This document shows, in pieces, positions 33,281-44,605 of a stretch of 64,000 nucleotides of DNA. Source of the stretch: Triatoma infestans (lineage: Eukaryota; Arthropoda; Insecta; Hemiptera; Reduviidae); NCBI GenBank assembly GCA_011037195.1, contig JAAEAF010002758.1, forward strand, positions 1 through 64,000, written 5' to 3'. The notes under the pieces were generated by a model. That model was not told the DNA's origin, did not search any database, and saw nothing but the letters and a program-made list of their open reading frames with translations. The number at the start of each line of letters is the position of its first letter. The first letter of the stretch is position 1. The position numbers were made by a program, and so were the translations under genes.

Positions 33281-34656
33281 GTGGAGTGAATAAAAATAAG
33301 TAAATGCTTTTACTTGCGAGTATTCTTATGAATACTTGCAAGAAGGTGAATAATAGGGAGTAAATACTCGTGCCTCTAGTAAACTCTTTTTTTTTAAGTA
33401 TGCCAAAAGTAAACGCTGAAAATAGGGTGAATAAAGCAGAAGTAAATACTCGTTCTCTTAGTAAATACTTGTCCTTTCACGAGGTTAGCCTGACCCATGC
33501 TTGAGGCTATTTACTACTCAGTAAAATGGCTGGTTTTATGGATCTCCGCAAGCCTAAACGTTATGGTAAGAGATTACATGTTGATCCTAATAATTGTAAA
33601 CAGCTACTAAGATTTGGGAGTGAAAATGTTGATTTCCTGGCTAGTTATTTCTTGGAAGAGAAAAATTAATCTCGCGGAGGTGCCCTTTCTTCAAGAATGA
33701 AAATGGAGATATTTTTACGATATATTAGTGATCCCGGGTTTCAAAGTGGTGTGGCAAATGACATAGCCGTGGACCGAACCACTGTCTGCAAAACTGTAGC
33801 TAGTATAATTGACTGTATTGCTGAAAAAGCCCATGCATGGATTAAATTTCCATCCACTATTGATGAAATAAATTTAGTTAAAGCTGACTGGAGTGGAAAT
33901 TATCTAATCCCTACCGGAGCTTTAGATTGTACGCACATTGAAATAAAAAAACATCCATGTTTGGTGGGTGATGAATACATCAATAGAAAAGGAAAAGCTG
34001 CAATTAATGTTCAAGCAACATGTGATGTGCATGAGAAAATAACGAGTATAGACGCACAATGGCCAGGCAGTGTACACGACGCAAGAATTTGGCGTAATAG
34101 TCTCATACAACAATGTTTACGTACATACGATAGTGCTGCATGCCTTCTTGGTGATAGTGGATACGGAATAACTCCTTGGCTACTCACTCCTATCCCTGTT
34201 GTACAAAATGCACAGAAACGTCTGTACAACCTAACCCAAGCCAAGGAAAGAGTCATCATTGAACGAGTCTTTGGCCAACTAAAACAAAGATTTCCAATTC
34301 TTGGCAACAAAGTGCGAATTTCCTTGGACAAGGTGCCTAAGCTTATTGTAAGCTGTGCCGTACTTCGTAACATTTGTAAGTATTTAAATGATGGCTGGGC
34401 TTATGAAAACCCTGATTTAGATGAAGTTCAGGTACCTGATTTGACTACAGGAATGTTTATCCGTGAGTATTTACTGGTCATAAAACACTTTTTATTTGCC
34501 CCAAGTAAATACTCGCAAGTATAGTCCTAGTAAACTCATTTGGCATACAAGTAAACAATCGCGAGTATGGTCGGATTTTATTCACGCCATATAAAGGAGT
34601 ATACTTTACTTGAGAGTAATTGCTAGCAAGAATTTACTTATTTTTATTCACTCCAC
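33281..34656 (+). mobile_element. PIF/Harbinger DNA transposon, 1,376 bp
   Basis: Terminal inverted repeats of about 26 bp face each other: GTGGAGTGAATAAAAATAAG at 33281 and its reverse complement ending at 34656, then TAAATGCTT against TAAATTCTT. Copies of AGTAAAYACTCG and related AGTAAA motifs crowd both subterminal regions (33310-33480 and 34460-34620). A convincing 3-bp target duplication is not visible (left flank TCA, right flank CTA). Only one ORF is present; autonomous Harbinger elements usually also encode a Myb/SANT-like protein. Confidence 0.85.
33526..34524 (+). pseudogene. Harbinger transposase (HARBI1-like DDE nuclease), one in-frame stop
   Basis: The frame from ATG 33526 (MAGFMDLRKPKRYGKRLHV) is 332 codons long and interrupted once, by TAA at 33667-33669; the part from ATG 33697 is open for 275 codons. 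Numbered from 33697, the catalytic triad is Asp77 (GALDCTHIEI), Asp153 (LLGDSGYGITPW) and Glu189 (IIERVFGQLKQRFPIL), with 35 residues between the last two as usual for DDE_Tnp_4. YINRKGKAAINVQATCD and WPGSVHDARIW are further family blocks. The enzyme would cut and paste the element by binding its ends. Residues before 33697 include a helix-turn-helix-like region, so the truncated product may lack part of its N terminus. The stop is the only visible lesion. Confidence 0.85.
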
Positions 34657-36361
34657 CTAATAATTCAGTACAGTTGGTAAAACTGGGTGGATATTAAGTC
34701 AAACAGCTGTGCTCTCTCTCCATGTTGACATTTTGACAATCACGTCTGCGACTACCATCTGTTTGCCGATTATAACCTGTGATTGCCATTATATCTGTTT
34801 ACTTTCTCTCACTCCTATAAGATAGGTGATTTTGTAAAATCTTGGAAAATAAATGTTCACTAGAAATGCAAATTTTTTGAGTTTTCTGCAATTTGTTCGA
34901 TTAAATTACCGACGGATTTCATTAAAATTGTTACATTAACTATTGTTTGTAAATATTTTCCGAGAAAGTTTCTTTAAATAAGTTTTTGTGTGGGGGGGGG
35001 GGGGCATTCCTTAAAAAACAATTTTATTAAGTTTAGATTCTAGTATTGAAACAAAATTTAAGATTTAGTAAAAATTATAAGTTTGAAGAGACTTGTCAAT
35101 TATAGAACTGTGTAGTAGACTGCAGTCAGAGAAAGTCTGGTGAGTGTTTCACGACATCCTTGTTTGACTAGTGCCTACTATAAAATAGCTATTACAGTCA
35201 GAGAGGAAAATGATACTTTTTCTATTTCCAGTTGGTGTTTAAACGTACACTTGTCTTTATATATTTGCAGATGGGTTCATCGCAAATGGATTTAGAAAAC
35301 ATAAAGTAATGCCATTTTTTTCTGGGAGGGGCTAACTAACTGGAGGGGTGTGGTAAATGGAGGCGCATAGCAGCAAGCACACTACTCTCTAATATAAATT
35401 TCACATGCATAATATAAAACGCTAGACCAAGACTGAGAATCCAACTCATATCACGCAATACATAATATGTGTTTAATATCAACGTCAAATTGGTCAACAT
35501 AAAGAAACTGCACTAAGTATTGTTTTACTTGATGCTTGGTTGGAGTAAGCTTCAATAGAAATTTATATCTTAAACTTGGTTTCAAAAACATGCTCCCACA
35601 AAAAAAAAACGGCTTATTTCACAACCATTAAACATCGGCCATTATAAAAATTGGACCATTTTTAAAATAATCTTTTATTGGCCAAAAAGTTAAAAGTAAT
35701 TGGTCTTGTTTCGAAACAAAACCATTAAAGAGTGTTGATGTAGGTGATGTTGTTGCCTGGCTGGGAAATCGATCTATTACTCGCCATCTCTGTTGATAAC
35801 GCGTTGTACACACAATAATTGCGAAATATTACAAACACTAGAAACAAACTCCCACGCAAACAGTTTGGAGTTATTTCTGGTGATTCCCTACTGATCTAGT
35901 GATAACTGATCCATACTGTTTAGTAATTCCACATTTGGAATGAGAGTTTCACTTAAAATCTCAATAGCCAACTAGATTCGCTCCTTATCAATAAATCGTA
36001 CAAAGTGCTAAAACTACGTGCAAATCTAAGACCAATACATTTTAGGTAAAATTTAGATTATAAAAGCTAACAGAAGCAAAATGATGTGAAACAATCAACC
36101 GCCTTTCTAATTGATAGATCGATCTTTAAAGTTGGAATTTTAATGAAGGGTAAAATAAAAAGTTGGAGACATTTTTGAGAAAAACTTGAAAGTAAACAGG
36201 CAGTAAAGTCAAATTTCCGGTTAGGGGATTTGGATCGAATCCTTCGAGTCAGATTCTATTTTGATACTTGATCAGAAAATAGGATTGAGCTTCTTGCGAT
36301 GTTTAATTTGTGAAATATTTTATTTACACACACACACACACACACCAAAACCATTTCTACT
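34657..36361. other. AT-rich stretch without a recognisable gene
   Basis: No coding similarity. There is a poly(G) run near 34992 and a (CA)n run at 36327-36345 just beside repeat copy D. Fragments resembling the dispersed repeat occur near 34860-34960 and a diverged hairpin motif near 35140. Confidence 0.6.
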
Positions 36362-37048
36362 TTCTCTCCCTCCTAGTAAGAGGAAGTATTGTAGTCGTGC
36401 CAAATTTTCGATATCGAGTTATCTATCACCGGAAATACATGTTTTGAGGTTGCCTGAATACAAAAAAAGTGGTTTTTAGAAAATGGTCTGTGTGCCTGTT
36501 TGAACAGCATAGTTCAAAAACGAAAAAACGCAGAAACTTCAAATTTTATATTCCGTTTAGGTATCACCACGGAATCCGGCAGTAAGTTATCTGTCAAAAT
36601 TACTCAACCGGAAGTACCACTTTACTTAATAATTTTTTCATTTTTTTACGATTTTCTCCAAAATAGCTCCAACGATTTTCATTAAACTTTAACAACAACT
36701 TCACATACAAAGAGCTACAACTTTTATTTGAAACATTTCTCCGGGTAAACTCATTTAAGGGTCTTTCGGGGAGGGGTAGGGTTATGTTTTCCTCTAAAGT
36801 GCTAACTTAGTTGATTATACAATTCAACCATCCACACAAAATTAATTAGTAATCAATAGATTGCCAAAATTCCGACTTTCAAGAAAATTAGCAAACGGAA
36901 AGTGTGATTTTACGGAACAGGATTTTAAGTTTTCGCGATTTTCTCTATAAAACACCGACGTATTTCGATATACTAATTATAAAAATTGATCAATTACTAA
37001 AATTGTAAACTGTAAGAAAAAGTCGTGTGAGTGTTTCACATCAGATTT
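36362..37048 (-). repeat. Dispersed repeat copy D, both ends present
   Basis: On the minus strand it starts with hairpin A (GTGAAACACTCACACGAC, 37018-37048), continues with the AGAGGAAAACATAACCC block (about 36790), tandem-array site 1 (about 36700), GACAGATAACTTACTGCCGG (about 36600) and AAAACATGTATTTCCGG (about 36440), and ends at hairpin B (CTTCCTCTTACTAGGAGG, about 36365-36385). Length about 690 bp. A second hairpin A lies just outside at 37077-37110. Confidence 0.75.
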
Positions 37049-38820
37049 TCTCAGTTATGTGTATGTACTATTGCACTAAGAAAAAGTCGTGTGAGTGTTT
37101 TACATGAGATTTTTAAAAATCTATTTTCTGATTCGGAAGACCCAATTTCAAAAATTGATATTATCACAATGTTCCATCTTAGAACAGTAAAGAAAAGTAG
37201 AAATTAATTCAACTAATTAAAGGTAATAAAAAATAGTGGATCAAATCTTGAAATAAATAATCAAATACAGATAGAAATATATTTAATTAAAAAGGAACAA
37301 GTAGTTTGTGGACAAAAGAAATTACATTGGCTTGAATTGGATTGTTATACACTATATCGAACTGGAGAATACTTGAGTATTTTGTGTGTGCGGGTGTGCG
37401 TGTGTGTGGTGTGTCTAGCGTGCAGCTAGCTGGACTAGAATATCCCATGTTGTTCTAGTAGATGTCTGCATTAGGTGCGCTATAAAATCGTCTAAATTAG
37501 GTCAAGCTGTATTCCATTGTTATATGTCGGATAGAGTACACGGGTCGGTAGAAAGTGCTTTGCAATATTCCAGCCTGCTACTTTAAATGAATATATATAT
37601 ATATATATATATATACAGAGAGAGAGAGAGAGAAGCAGGCTATTTGCTCTGAAAATTCCACTGTAATTATTGAAACTTGGTTGAAAGGCTTGTAGACAGT
37701 AGTACAAGTGAAGGTGAAGCGAATCCTGGGCAAAGTCGGGTGAAATGGATGTTCAACAAGAAGAAGAGGCCGGAAACGAGGAGGTCCACCCCTGGATTTA
37801 ATTGGGCGCCTCAGTTGAGTCACTCTAAACAATAGCTTGAGCACTCAGTCAGTCATTCAGACACGACAGACCCTTAACGTATTATCCAGAATTTTACAAT
37901 TTCCTTTTAAGTAAATATTCCCTAATATTCATTCCTATGTTTTCTCTGTTTTTCACCTTGTGAATGTCTGTAATATCTCGTCAAGGTTGAGAGAAACTGA
38001 ATCAATAATAGTTAAAAACAAATTTGTGAGAATGATCACATTACCAGTGGCCAGTCTAATTATGTTACTTGTCAGCATTCCCTGCAGACAGTGCACTATC
38101 CCTGTTTCAGTGTTACAGTTATGTTTTATAGCTTTCAGGGCGCATACGCCACCTCTTCAAACTCTTTACCACCACTTTTGAATTTTCGTCTTATGTTTAT
38201 ATGAAACCATTTTATTTTTCATTTCCAAAGTTATCTACTACTTTCCTAATTAATTTTTCTATAATGTAATAAATTATACGAATATGTAGGAAAAAAGAAA
38301 TTTATTTCTCATACTGCGTGTGCATTACGTACGTGTATAAAGCGTGTAATGTTATTACCATAAGTATTATACGTTTATTGTTTGTTCTATTGTTTAACTC
38401 GTTAGTATTCGTGAGAATCTTTGCATAACTTTAGAGACCAAACGAAAATGATGGGTTGTTCTCTTTCTCGAGAAAAGGATCTGCTGAGAGTACATTTTGT
38501 GTTAATGTTTCGTTGGGAGGTAGACCCATTCCATCAGGTCTCCTCTTTAGCTAGCTTTTCTTTTCCTTCCAAAACAGAGGTTCAGTGTACATAAACATAA
38601 AGGATTCTCCAAGAGTAACCGGCAAACTGCCCTTGTAGTGGTGGGAGGATGCTTTATCTTACGCCATTTTTTTTTCCAATGGCCTTATAGGCGGTTCAGA
38701 TCAGTGACCTAGATTCCAGAGCCATCTTTGCTCCTCGCCTCTACATAGAAACAAAATAGGAATTACGCTACTGAGCAACAAAACATCTCAGAATCACGAA
38801 AAAATTCCAAAAAAAAGAAA
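37049..38820. other. AT-rich stretch without a recognisable gene
   Basis: No coding similarity. Contains the (AT)n(AG)n microsatellite at 37590-37634 and a short GT-rich run near 37385-37410. Confidence 0.6.
37590..37634 (+). repeat. (AT)n(AG)n microsatellite
   Basis: About twelve AT units followed by about eight AG units, joined by AC. Confidence 0.9.
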
Positions 38821-38867
38821 GAAATCAAATTAATGCGTTGGTACGGGCTAAACTACATACCAAGTTT

Positions 38868-38937
38868 GAGCTTTCTGCTTCTGTTTTTCTGTTTTGAGCT
38901 TTCTGCTTCTGTTTTTCTGTTTTGAGCTTTCTGGTTT
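38868..38937 (+). repeat. 28-bp tandem repeat, 2.5 units
   Basis: GAGCTTTCTGCTTCTGTTTT and its continuation start at 38868, 38896 and 38924. It lies at tandem-array site 2 of the dispersed repeat. Confidence 0.9.
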
Positions 38938-39028
38938 TTAAATATTCTGTTAATACACACACACTCACACTTACAGACAATTTGCTAAAAACGTTTTGTT
39001 CGAATGCAGTGGGACCCCAAAACATGTA

Positions 39029-39226
39029 AAAATAAAGTAAAGTAATGCCTATTTATTCAGGCGGGCTTAACGTCCAACTACCAGATTAGGTGTCGTGGAC
39101 GGGGGCGGAAGCACATACTTTACCATTAACATTTTTTAAACGAATATAAAATTAAGCAGCTATACGCAGGACTCGAACTGGGGTCCTCCCATTTACAAGT
39201 CCATGTCATAACCACTACACCAACAC
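39029..39226 (-). repeat. tRNA-derived SINE with 10-bp target duplication
   Basis: AAAACATGTA flanks the insert exactly (39019-39028 and 39227-39236). On the minus strand the 198-bp insert begins GTGTTGGTGTAGTGGTTA (A box, complement of 39209-39222) and has AGTTCGAGTCC (B box, complement of 39169-39179), the internal RNA polymerase III promoter of tRNA-derived SINEs. Its tail is A-rich and ends TTTACTTTATTT. It sits inside dispersed repeat copy H. Confidence 0.85.
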
Positions 39227-39353
39227 AAAACATGTATTTCCCGTGAAAACTCCAGTTCCAAATCTGGCACAACCCTAATACTTGCTCCGACTAAGAAGAA
39301 AGAAAAAGTAATAACATATGGGTTATTGTTTAACTCTGGAGAATACTTGACTG

Positions 39354-39421
39354 GATTTTAAATATGCTCATATTATTTTAAGAGCGGCAAGGTTTTTCTT
39401 CGCACTTGGGAGGCACCTGTG
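39354..39421 (+). repeat. 68-bp direct repeat, first copy
   Basis: GATTTTAAATATGCTCAT through GGGAGGCACCTGTG recurs at 40151-40218 with only two or three changes, 797 bp away. Nature unknown; it could be a duplication or the ends of a non-coding element. Confidence 0.85.
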
Positions 39422-41680
39422 CGACAATAGCAACAAATATACCATTCTGCCACGTTAACAACAACAGTTTCTAATTAGATTTCACATTAAACAACCGTCA
39501 GCATGCCCTTGTCACGAAATTTATCAATAGAACAAACCATACATCAAATATATGAATGCCCTCTAACAGAACATCAAAGATCAGTATGAATTAGGGCATT
39601 TTACTGTCTGGAAACGCGTGGCCACCAAAAGAAAGTGAATTAGTGACAAAACGGAACTTGGAGTAATTTCACAGATTTATCAGGACAATAGAGTTTCAGT
39701 CAATTACACTAATCCGCTAGACACTGCTTAAATCCTTTTTATTTACATTAAAATATACAAGTTATTTTTAAATTCTTCATGTAATGTGAATTGTGTTGCA
39801 TTAATGTATTAATGGGGCCTTAAGTATACATAATTAAAAAAAAAAACATTCGCCCATACCCACAAAATTACAGACACACAATTTTACACCCATGTCCACA
39901 AAACTCAGAACACACTTCTATCTCGTACCCACAAACAAACAAATACACCACCTATCTGCACCACATATTGACCATTCACTAGAAACAAGAGACCCTCTGA
40001 ACATGGATCATGGCTTAATTTCGGAAATTATTGTCAAGATTGCAGTATTTCCGCTTCCTGCTTCCTGGATCGTGGTAAGAGAAATAACAATCTGATGTCA
40101 ACAAAGAGTAACGGCTGTATTCGAGAGAACTCCGTTTCCTGCAGGTAGCTGATTTTAAATATGCTCATCGTATTTTAAGAGCGGCAAGGTTTTTCTTCGC
40201 ACTTGGGAGGCACCTGTGCTCGCGGCGGTCCTGATGACGTGCATTCTGAGGCAGAACATTGTATGAATCAGCAAATCAGTCAATTTTTGAACAAAAAGTG
40301 TTAAATATTTACTGATTTAATTTGTGATTAGAATATTCACAAACAATTCTACAATGTTGTTCTCATAATGAAAATGAAATTATTAAAAAAAAAAAGAATT
40401 TGCAGAGGGAAAATAAGAGAAATGGAAAAGTAGATACAGTAAGTGAGTGAACCGCCGTAGAGAGAAGGAAATTCTTGAACAAATTAGAGAGAACTTGGAA
40501 ATGAAATCCTTTTCTGAAAGAAGTCTTATGTTGAGGAGTGCGCCACCCCGCCGGCCCCGCTCAAATCTCTACTTCCTTGCTAGTTGTGTATCCTGTTTTA
40601 TTCAATTTCTCTGCATCTACTCCTTGCTGCCGCACTCTTCTTCTGCTTCGCCCAAATAATTTATAAACAAGCAAAATACAACAAATTGTTTTATAACAGA
40701 TTTTTACTTGTAACAAACTTTTCTCCATTGAAATATTCTGCCCTCTTTCTTTTTTTTCTCCTCTTTTTTTGAAGAGAAAGTTTCAAAGAATGGAGCCGGA
40801 GTTTAATAAATTAGTTAGAGCTGGATGTATCTCTGTCATGGTGACTGGAATACATGATCAGCTAACTGCCCTTTAAGGGTCTGTATTTTGTCTTTAGGAA
40901 GGCTTCTTATATGGCAACCAAACTACAGCTAAAACGTGCAGTTGAAACTGAGTTTCTGCTGGGCAAAGGCGTACATTGGCAGGACAATATGGGCGAGCTA
41001 AACAACCTTCATGAGGCACGAAACTTCCGTTATTCTGCTTCGTTAAAGTCTGTCCGTTAGCTACCTCAAAAGAAGATTATCAGAGATGAGTTCCAGAACT
41101 TTCAAAAGGGGACCCCCGTAAGAAAACCTTTCTTCCCATCTTAAGGGCCAGAATCCATTCGGAGATTGAAATAAGGATTAGAAATCACTCGAGTTTTTTT
41201 AACCGTGCATACCTACACGATTCTAGAACGTACCTTCTTGGTCCGTATCTTGCTTGAAGCGAAGTTTTGAAAGAAAGCGTGAAGTGTTTATTGCATCTCC
41301 GGTGACCTCTGACATTCCCGTGCCACAGCAAGCAACATTTGTAATAAAACCAGGAAATGATGACTATTTTATGAATTATATTTGTGCTTTTATACTTGCT
41401 TACATTATACTTTTCTTTCTTTTTCCGTTTCATTTTCATTTGCCAGAATCGTATATAATTTTTTAGATAAATTTTATTAATTTGTTTCTTGTATATTAAA
41501 TATTTAAATATTGTAAATATGTCCTAAATATCGACAGTTTCGAGAAAAAGCTATCCCTAAGCATCCTCCGGATTTTGTTCTATGTGTATTTTGTGTTGCA
41601 CAGCATCTATTGTTTATGTAGATGCATGCTGTATAATGATTATTAAAATAAATAAAGAACTTATCATAACTTCTTCTTAA
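39422..41680. other. Stretch without a recognisable gene
   Basis: No protein similarity. The interval 40790-41180 is less AT-rich than its surroundings and contains short open pieces (for example GCISVMVTGIHDQL), but several stops and no family match, so I do not call a gene. Confidence 0.5.
40151..40218 (+). repeat. 68-bp direct repeat, second copy
   Basis: See 39354-39421. The flanking sequences of the two copies do not match beyond the repeat. Confidence 0.85.
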
Positions 41681-41919
41681 GGATTCAAGTGGAAGTATTG
41701 CATTTATTTCAGATTTTCGAATAGAAACTGCGTGTGGTGTTTGAATATTTGGTTGAAAAGGATTCAAGTGGAAGTATTGCATTTATTTCAGATTTTCGAA
41801 TAGAAACTGCGTGTGGTATTTGAATATTTGGTTGAAAAGGATTCAAGTGGAAGTATTGCATTTATTTCAGATTTTCGAATAGAAACTGCGTGTGGTGTTT
41901 GAATATTTGGTTGAAAAGG
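41681..41919 (+). repeat. 79-bp tandem repeat, three units
   Basis: Units start GGATTCAAGTGGAAGTATTG at 41681, 41760 and 41839, with a constant 79-bp period. The units are almost identical (one TGGTGT/TGGTAT change), so the duplication is recent or homogenised. Confidence 0.95.
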
Positions 41920-42038
41920 AAAATCTCAGAAAGTTCTATATTTATATTGCATTTGCTATAGGAAGGAAATAAGACTTTTTTGAATGTGGATGGGTCCGCA
42001 AAGCTGGATAACATCTGAAACTTTATTCGGCGTAGCAT

Positions 42039-42231
42039 GCATATTTCTTGTATTCCTGATCGGTTTCGGATTTTCATTCAATATCAGAGCAAATTTATCA
42101 ACTTCGTGCAGAACTTGAAACCAACAAGTGTCGAATATAACAAAAATTGAAGTGAACTCTCTGCACAAACTTGATAAATTTGCTTGAAGATGGATGAAAA
42201 TCCGAATCCGAAGAGGAATACAAGAATATGC
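42039..42231. repeat. Imperfect inverted repeat, arms about 80 bp
   Basis: GCATATTTCTTGTATTCC...CGGATTTTCATTC...GCAAATTTATCAA...GTGCAGA at 42039-42115 pairs with the reverse complement of 42152-42231. The spacer is about 36 bp. It could form a long hairpin; no ORF spans it. Confidence 0.8.
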
Positions 42232-42429
42232 GTGCTGGGACGGGTAAAATACCAGATGAAAATAAGACTTTGGTATCAACTTTTCTTTACATGCTTTCCA
42301 TACCACCTCAACTTTTTACTAATTATTCTTACTTGTACAGACTCATTTACATTCATTTCTTTTAGGATAACTTCATTTCTAACTTTATTAATTAATCTTT
42401 TCTTGGTGCTGTTCCTCTAAAAGCTCATC

Positions 42430-42790
42430 TCAACCACCTCATCGTTGGATATACCTTCCGAGCCGGAGTCCAGGTATCAGCTCCAAAGGTGAATACCCTT
42501 CAATAATGGTAGAACATTCTCTTTTTGTGTTCTCTTAAATGACTGTTGCCGTAGAGCACTGAATCTTGATAGCCTTCCGAGCTTGCTCTCTTCTTGTACG
42601 CACCTTTATCTCACACATCCAAAGTCGAGCCGAGTTATTTGAAGCTGCTCACTTTTGTATATATATGGCTAACTATCTCAAGAAACTCCTTCCCCGCTGA
42701 CCTTCACATTCATAAATTCTGTCTTATTGGAATTTATCTTCATACCTCATTCGCTATTGAACATGCAATTTTCTCGATGTAAATTCTGTG
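42430..42790 (-). pseudogene. Decayed RT connection region of a non-LTR element
   Basis: On the minus strand one frame reads NSNKTEFMNVK, then another SSFK-stop-LGSTLDV, AYKKRASSEGYQDSVLYGNS, LREHKKRMFYHY and FGADTWTPARK. This order (SSFKYLGS, a lysine-rich helix, a leucine-rich KRMFYH block, GAxTW) is the thumb-to-connection region found after RT in many insect non-LTR elements. Stops interrupt each block and the catalytic part is missing. Clade not assigned. Confidence 0.55.
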
Positions 42791-43924
42791 TCTCTCTGTG
42801 CTGTATCAAAAGTAAGAGGAGTAAAAAAGGATAATATGCCGGAAGTATATTTTTTGGTGGGTAATGGGGGGGTTCTAAGGAAAAGTTAAAAAAGAATAAT
42901 ACGCCGGAATATACTTGTTCCTAGATTCTTTGTTATATTTAGTTTTTATGGATAATGTGAGTTTTATATTTATCAGTGGACAGAAAATATCCTATATCAG
43001 AATGTAGCCGCAGCTGTAGCAATTGAAAGATGCATTTTTAAGTATTTCCTTACCCTCAAATCACCAACGAAACAACGAATTACTTTTATCCGAATTCTAT
43101 AAATATGTAAGAGTTTTGCAGAATTTTAACACGGCATAGGTTATGTCTTTGCCACAAGTGGTTCAGAATATATCTGTAGCACCAGCTTGGGTGCATCCGT
43201 CTGCCATCAGCCAGGGATATAACTTCAACTCTAACACAGGCTGTATTGCAACTTTATCATTCACGAAGGGTCAACATAGATTGCAATGTAGCTAGCTCTC
43301 TCTAGATATGCAGGCCACATACACTGTCACAAGCAAACTGTTGCTCTCCTCGCCTACTACCAGTTCGACAGCAATTCAATTACTCTAGTTCCTCATATTC
43401 AAAACTTTATTGAATGAAATACTTTTAGGCATACAAGATGAACGCAAGATACGTGCACGCGTTATATATATGTCTGTAATTCAATTAACTGTTTACTTAG
43501 ACAATTAAAGAAGATGCCAATACAGAGATTCAAAATAGTTTGCTAATCTTTCTCTGGCGAGCGGTTGCAAAAACTGCTTTAATTTAAAAAATCCCAGAAC
43601 AGGATACAATTTTTCATGGTAATCTATTGTACAGGAAAGGAAAAAGAGAAAATTAATGTAAAGTTCTTAGTTATCGATTCTGGGTATTATTTTTGAATGG
43701 TTATTAGCTTATTACATTCTGTTATTGTTGTAACAGTTAATGGAATAATATTTTGTTTGTAAACAAAATACATAAAATATGTATATAAAAAAAAACTTGT
43801 GGGAATATTAACTATATACAACATATGGTGTAATGGTGTAAAAACTGTCTGCCGGAAGTTGATTGTTTAAAACAGTATGATTTCTTTTTTTAAGAAATTA
43901 AGGAAGTAATTAGAGGGAAAAACA
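42791..43924. other. AT-rich stretch without a recognisable gene
   Basis: No coding similarity. A duplicated short segment (AAAAAAGGATAATATGCCGG near 42824 and a diverged copy near 42888) is seen. Confidence 0.55.
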
Positions 43925-44605
43925 TGGGTGAGAAACACTCAGCCGACTTTCTCTTACTGCCGTTTACAGAGTTGTAATTGACACTTTTCTTCAAATTTAT
44001 CATTTTTACCAAATATTTATTTGTCTTCAATTTTGTATCAAGGGGGGGGGGAGAATCTGAACTTAATAAAATGACTTTTATGAGGTAAGCATACACTCCC
44101 CCCCCCGCTCACCTGAAACTTTTTTAAATGAATTTCTCGCAAAAATGTTTCAAACCAAAGTGACAGGTCTCTGGACATTAATAAAATCCGTTGGTGTTTT
44201 TATGCAAAAAACAGAAAACTGAAAAAACTGTTCAGTAAAAACGCACTTCCAGCTTACCGATTTTCTTCAAACTCGTAATTTTGGCAACTTATTTACTTCT
44301 AATTGATACTGTTTAGATGGTGGAACTGTGTAATAAACTAAGATGGCACTTCACAGGAAAACATAACCCCAACCCTTTCCACAAAAACCTTATTGTCGGG
44401 TCCCCAGTAAGCACTTGAACTAAATATTAAGTTTGAACTTTCTGCAATTTCCTCTTTTTGAGTTATGCTGACTACAGAGAGAGAGAGTGAGAGAGCAATT
44501 TCTAAAAACCACTTTTCCGGCTCAGGGAATTTCAAAACATGTATTTCCGGTGAAACCACGGTATAGAAAGTTTGATACGTTCGCAATACTTGCTCCTACA
44601 GTAGT
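43925..44605 (+). repeat. Dispersed repeat copy E, complete
   Basis: It runs from hairpin A (GAAACACTCAGCCGACTTTC, 43925-43956) through GTGACAGGTCTCTGG (44160), CCGTTGG, AAAAACGCACTTCC (44245), CAGGAAAACATAACCCC (44355), TTTCTGCAATTTCCTC with an (AG)n run (44478) and AAAACATGTATTTCCGG (44534) to the end block CGCAATACTTGCTCC. It has no large array at site 1 and is the best model of an uninterrupted copy, about 680 bp. Confidence 0.75.

Larger units (their letters stand above)
38840..39303 (+). repeat. Dispersed repeat copy H, split by a SINE
   Basis: CAAGTTTGAGCTTTCTGC, TATTCTGTTAATACACACAC, GGGACCCCAAAACATGTA, then after the SINE TTTCCCGTGAAAACTCCAGTT, AAATCTGGCAC and AATACTTGCTCCGACTAAG follow the order of copies D and G. 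A 28-bp tandem repeat sits at 38868-38937. Confidence 0.7.

Noticed and set aside
37492..37844. ORFs with IYIYIYIY stretches
   Set aside because: They translate the (AT)n(AG)n microsatellite.
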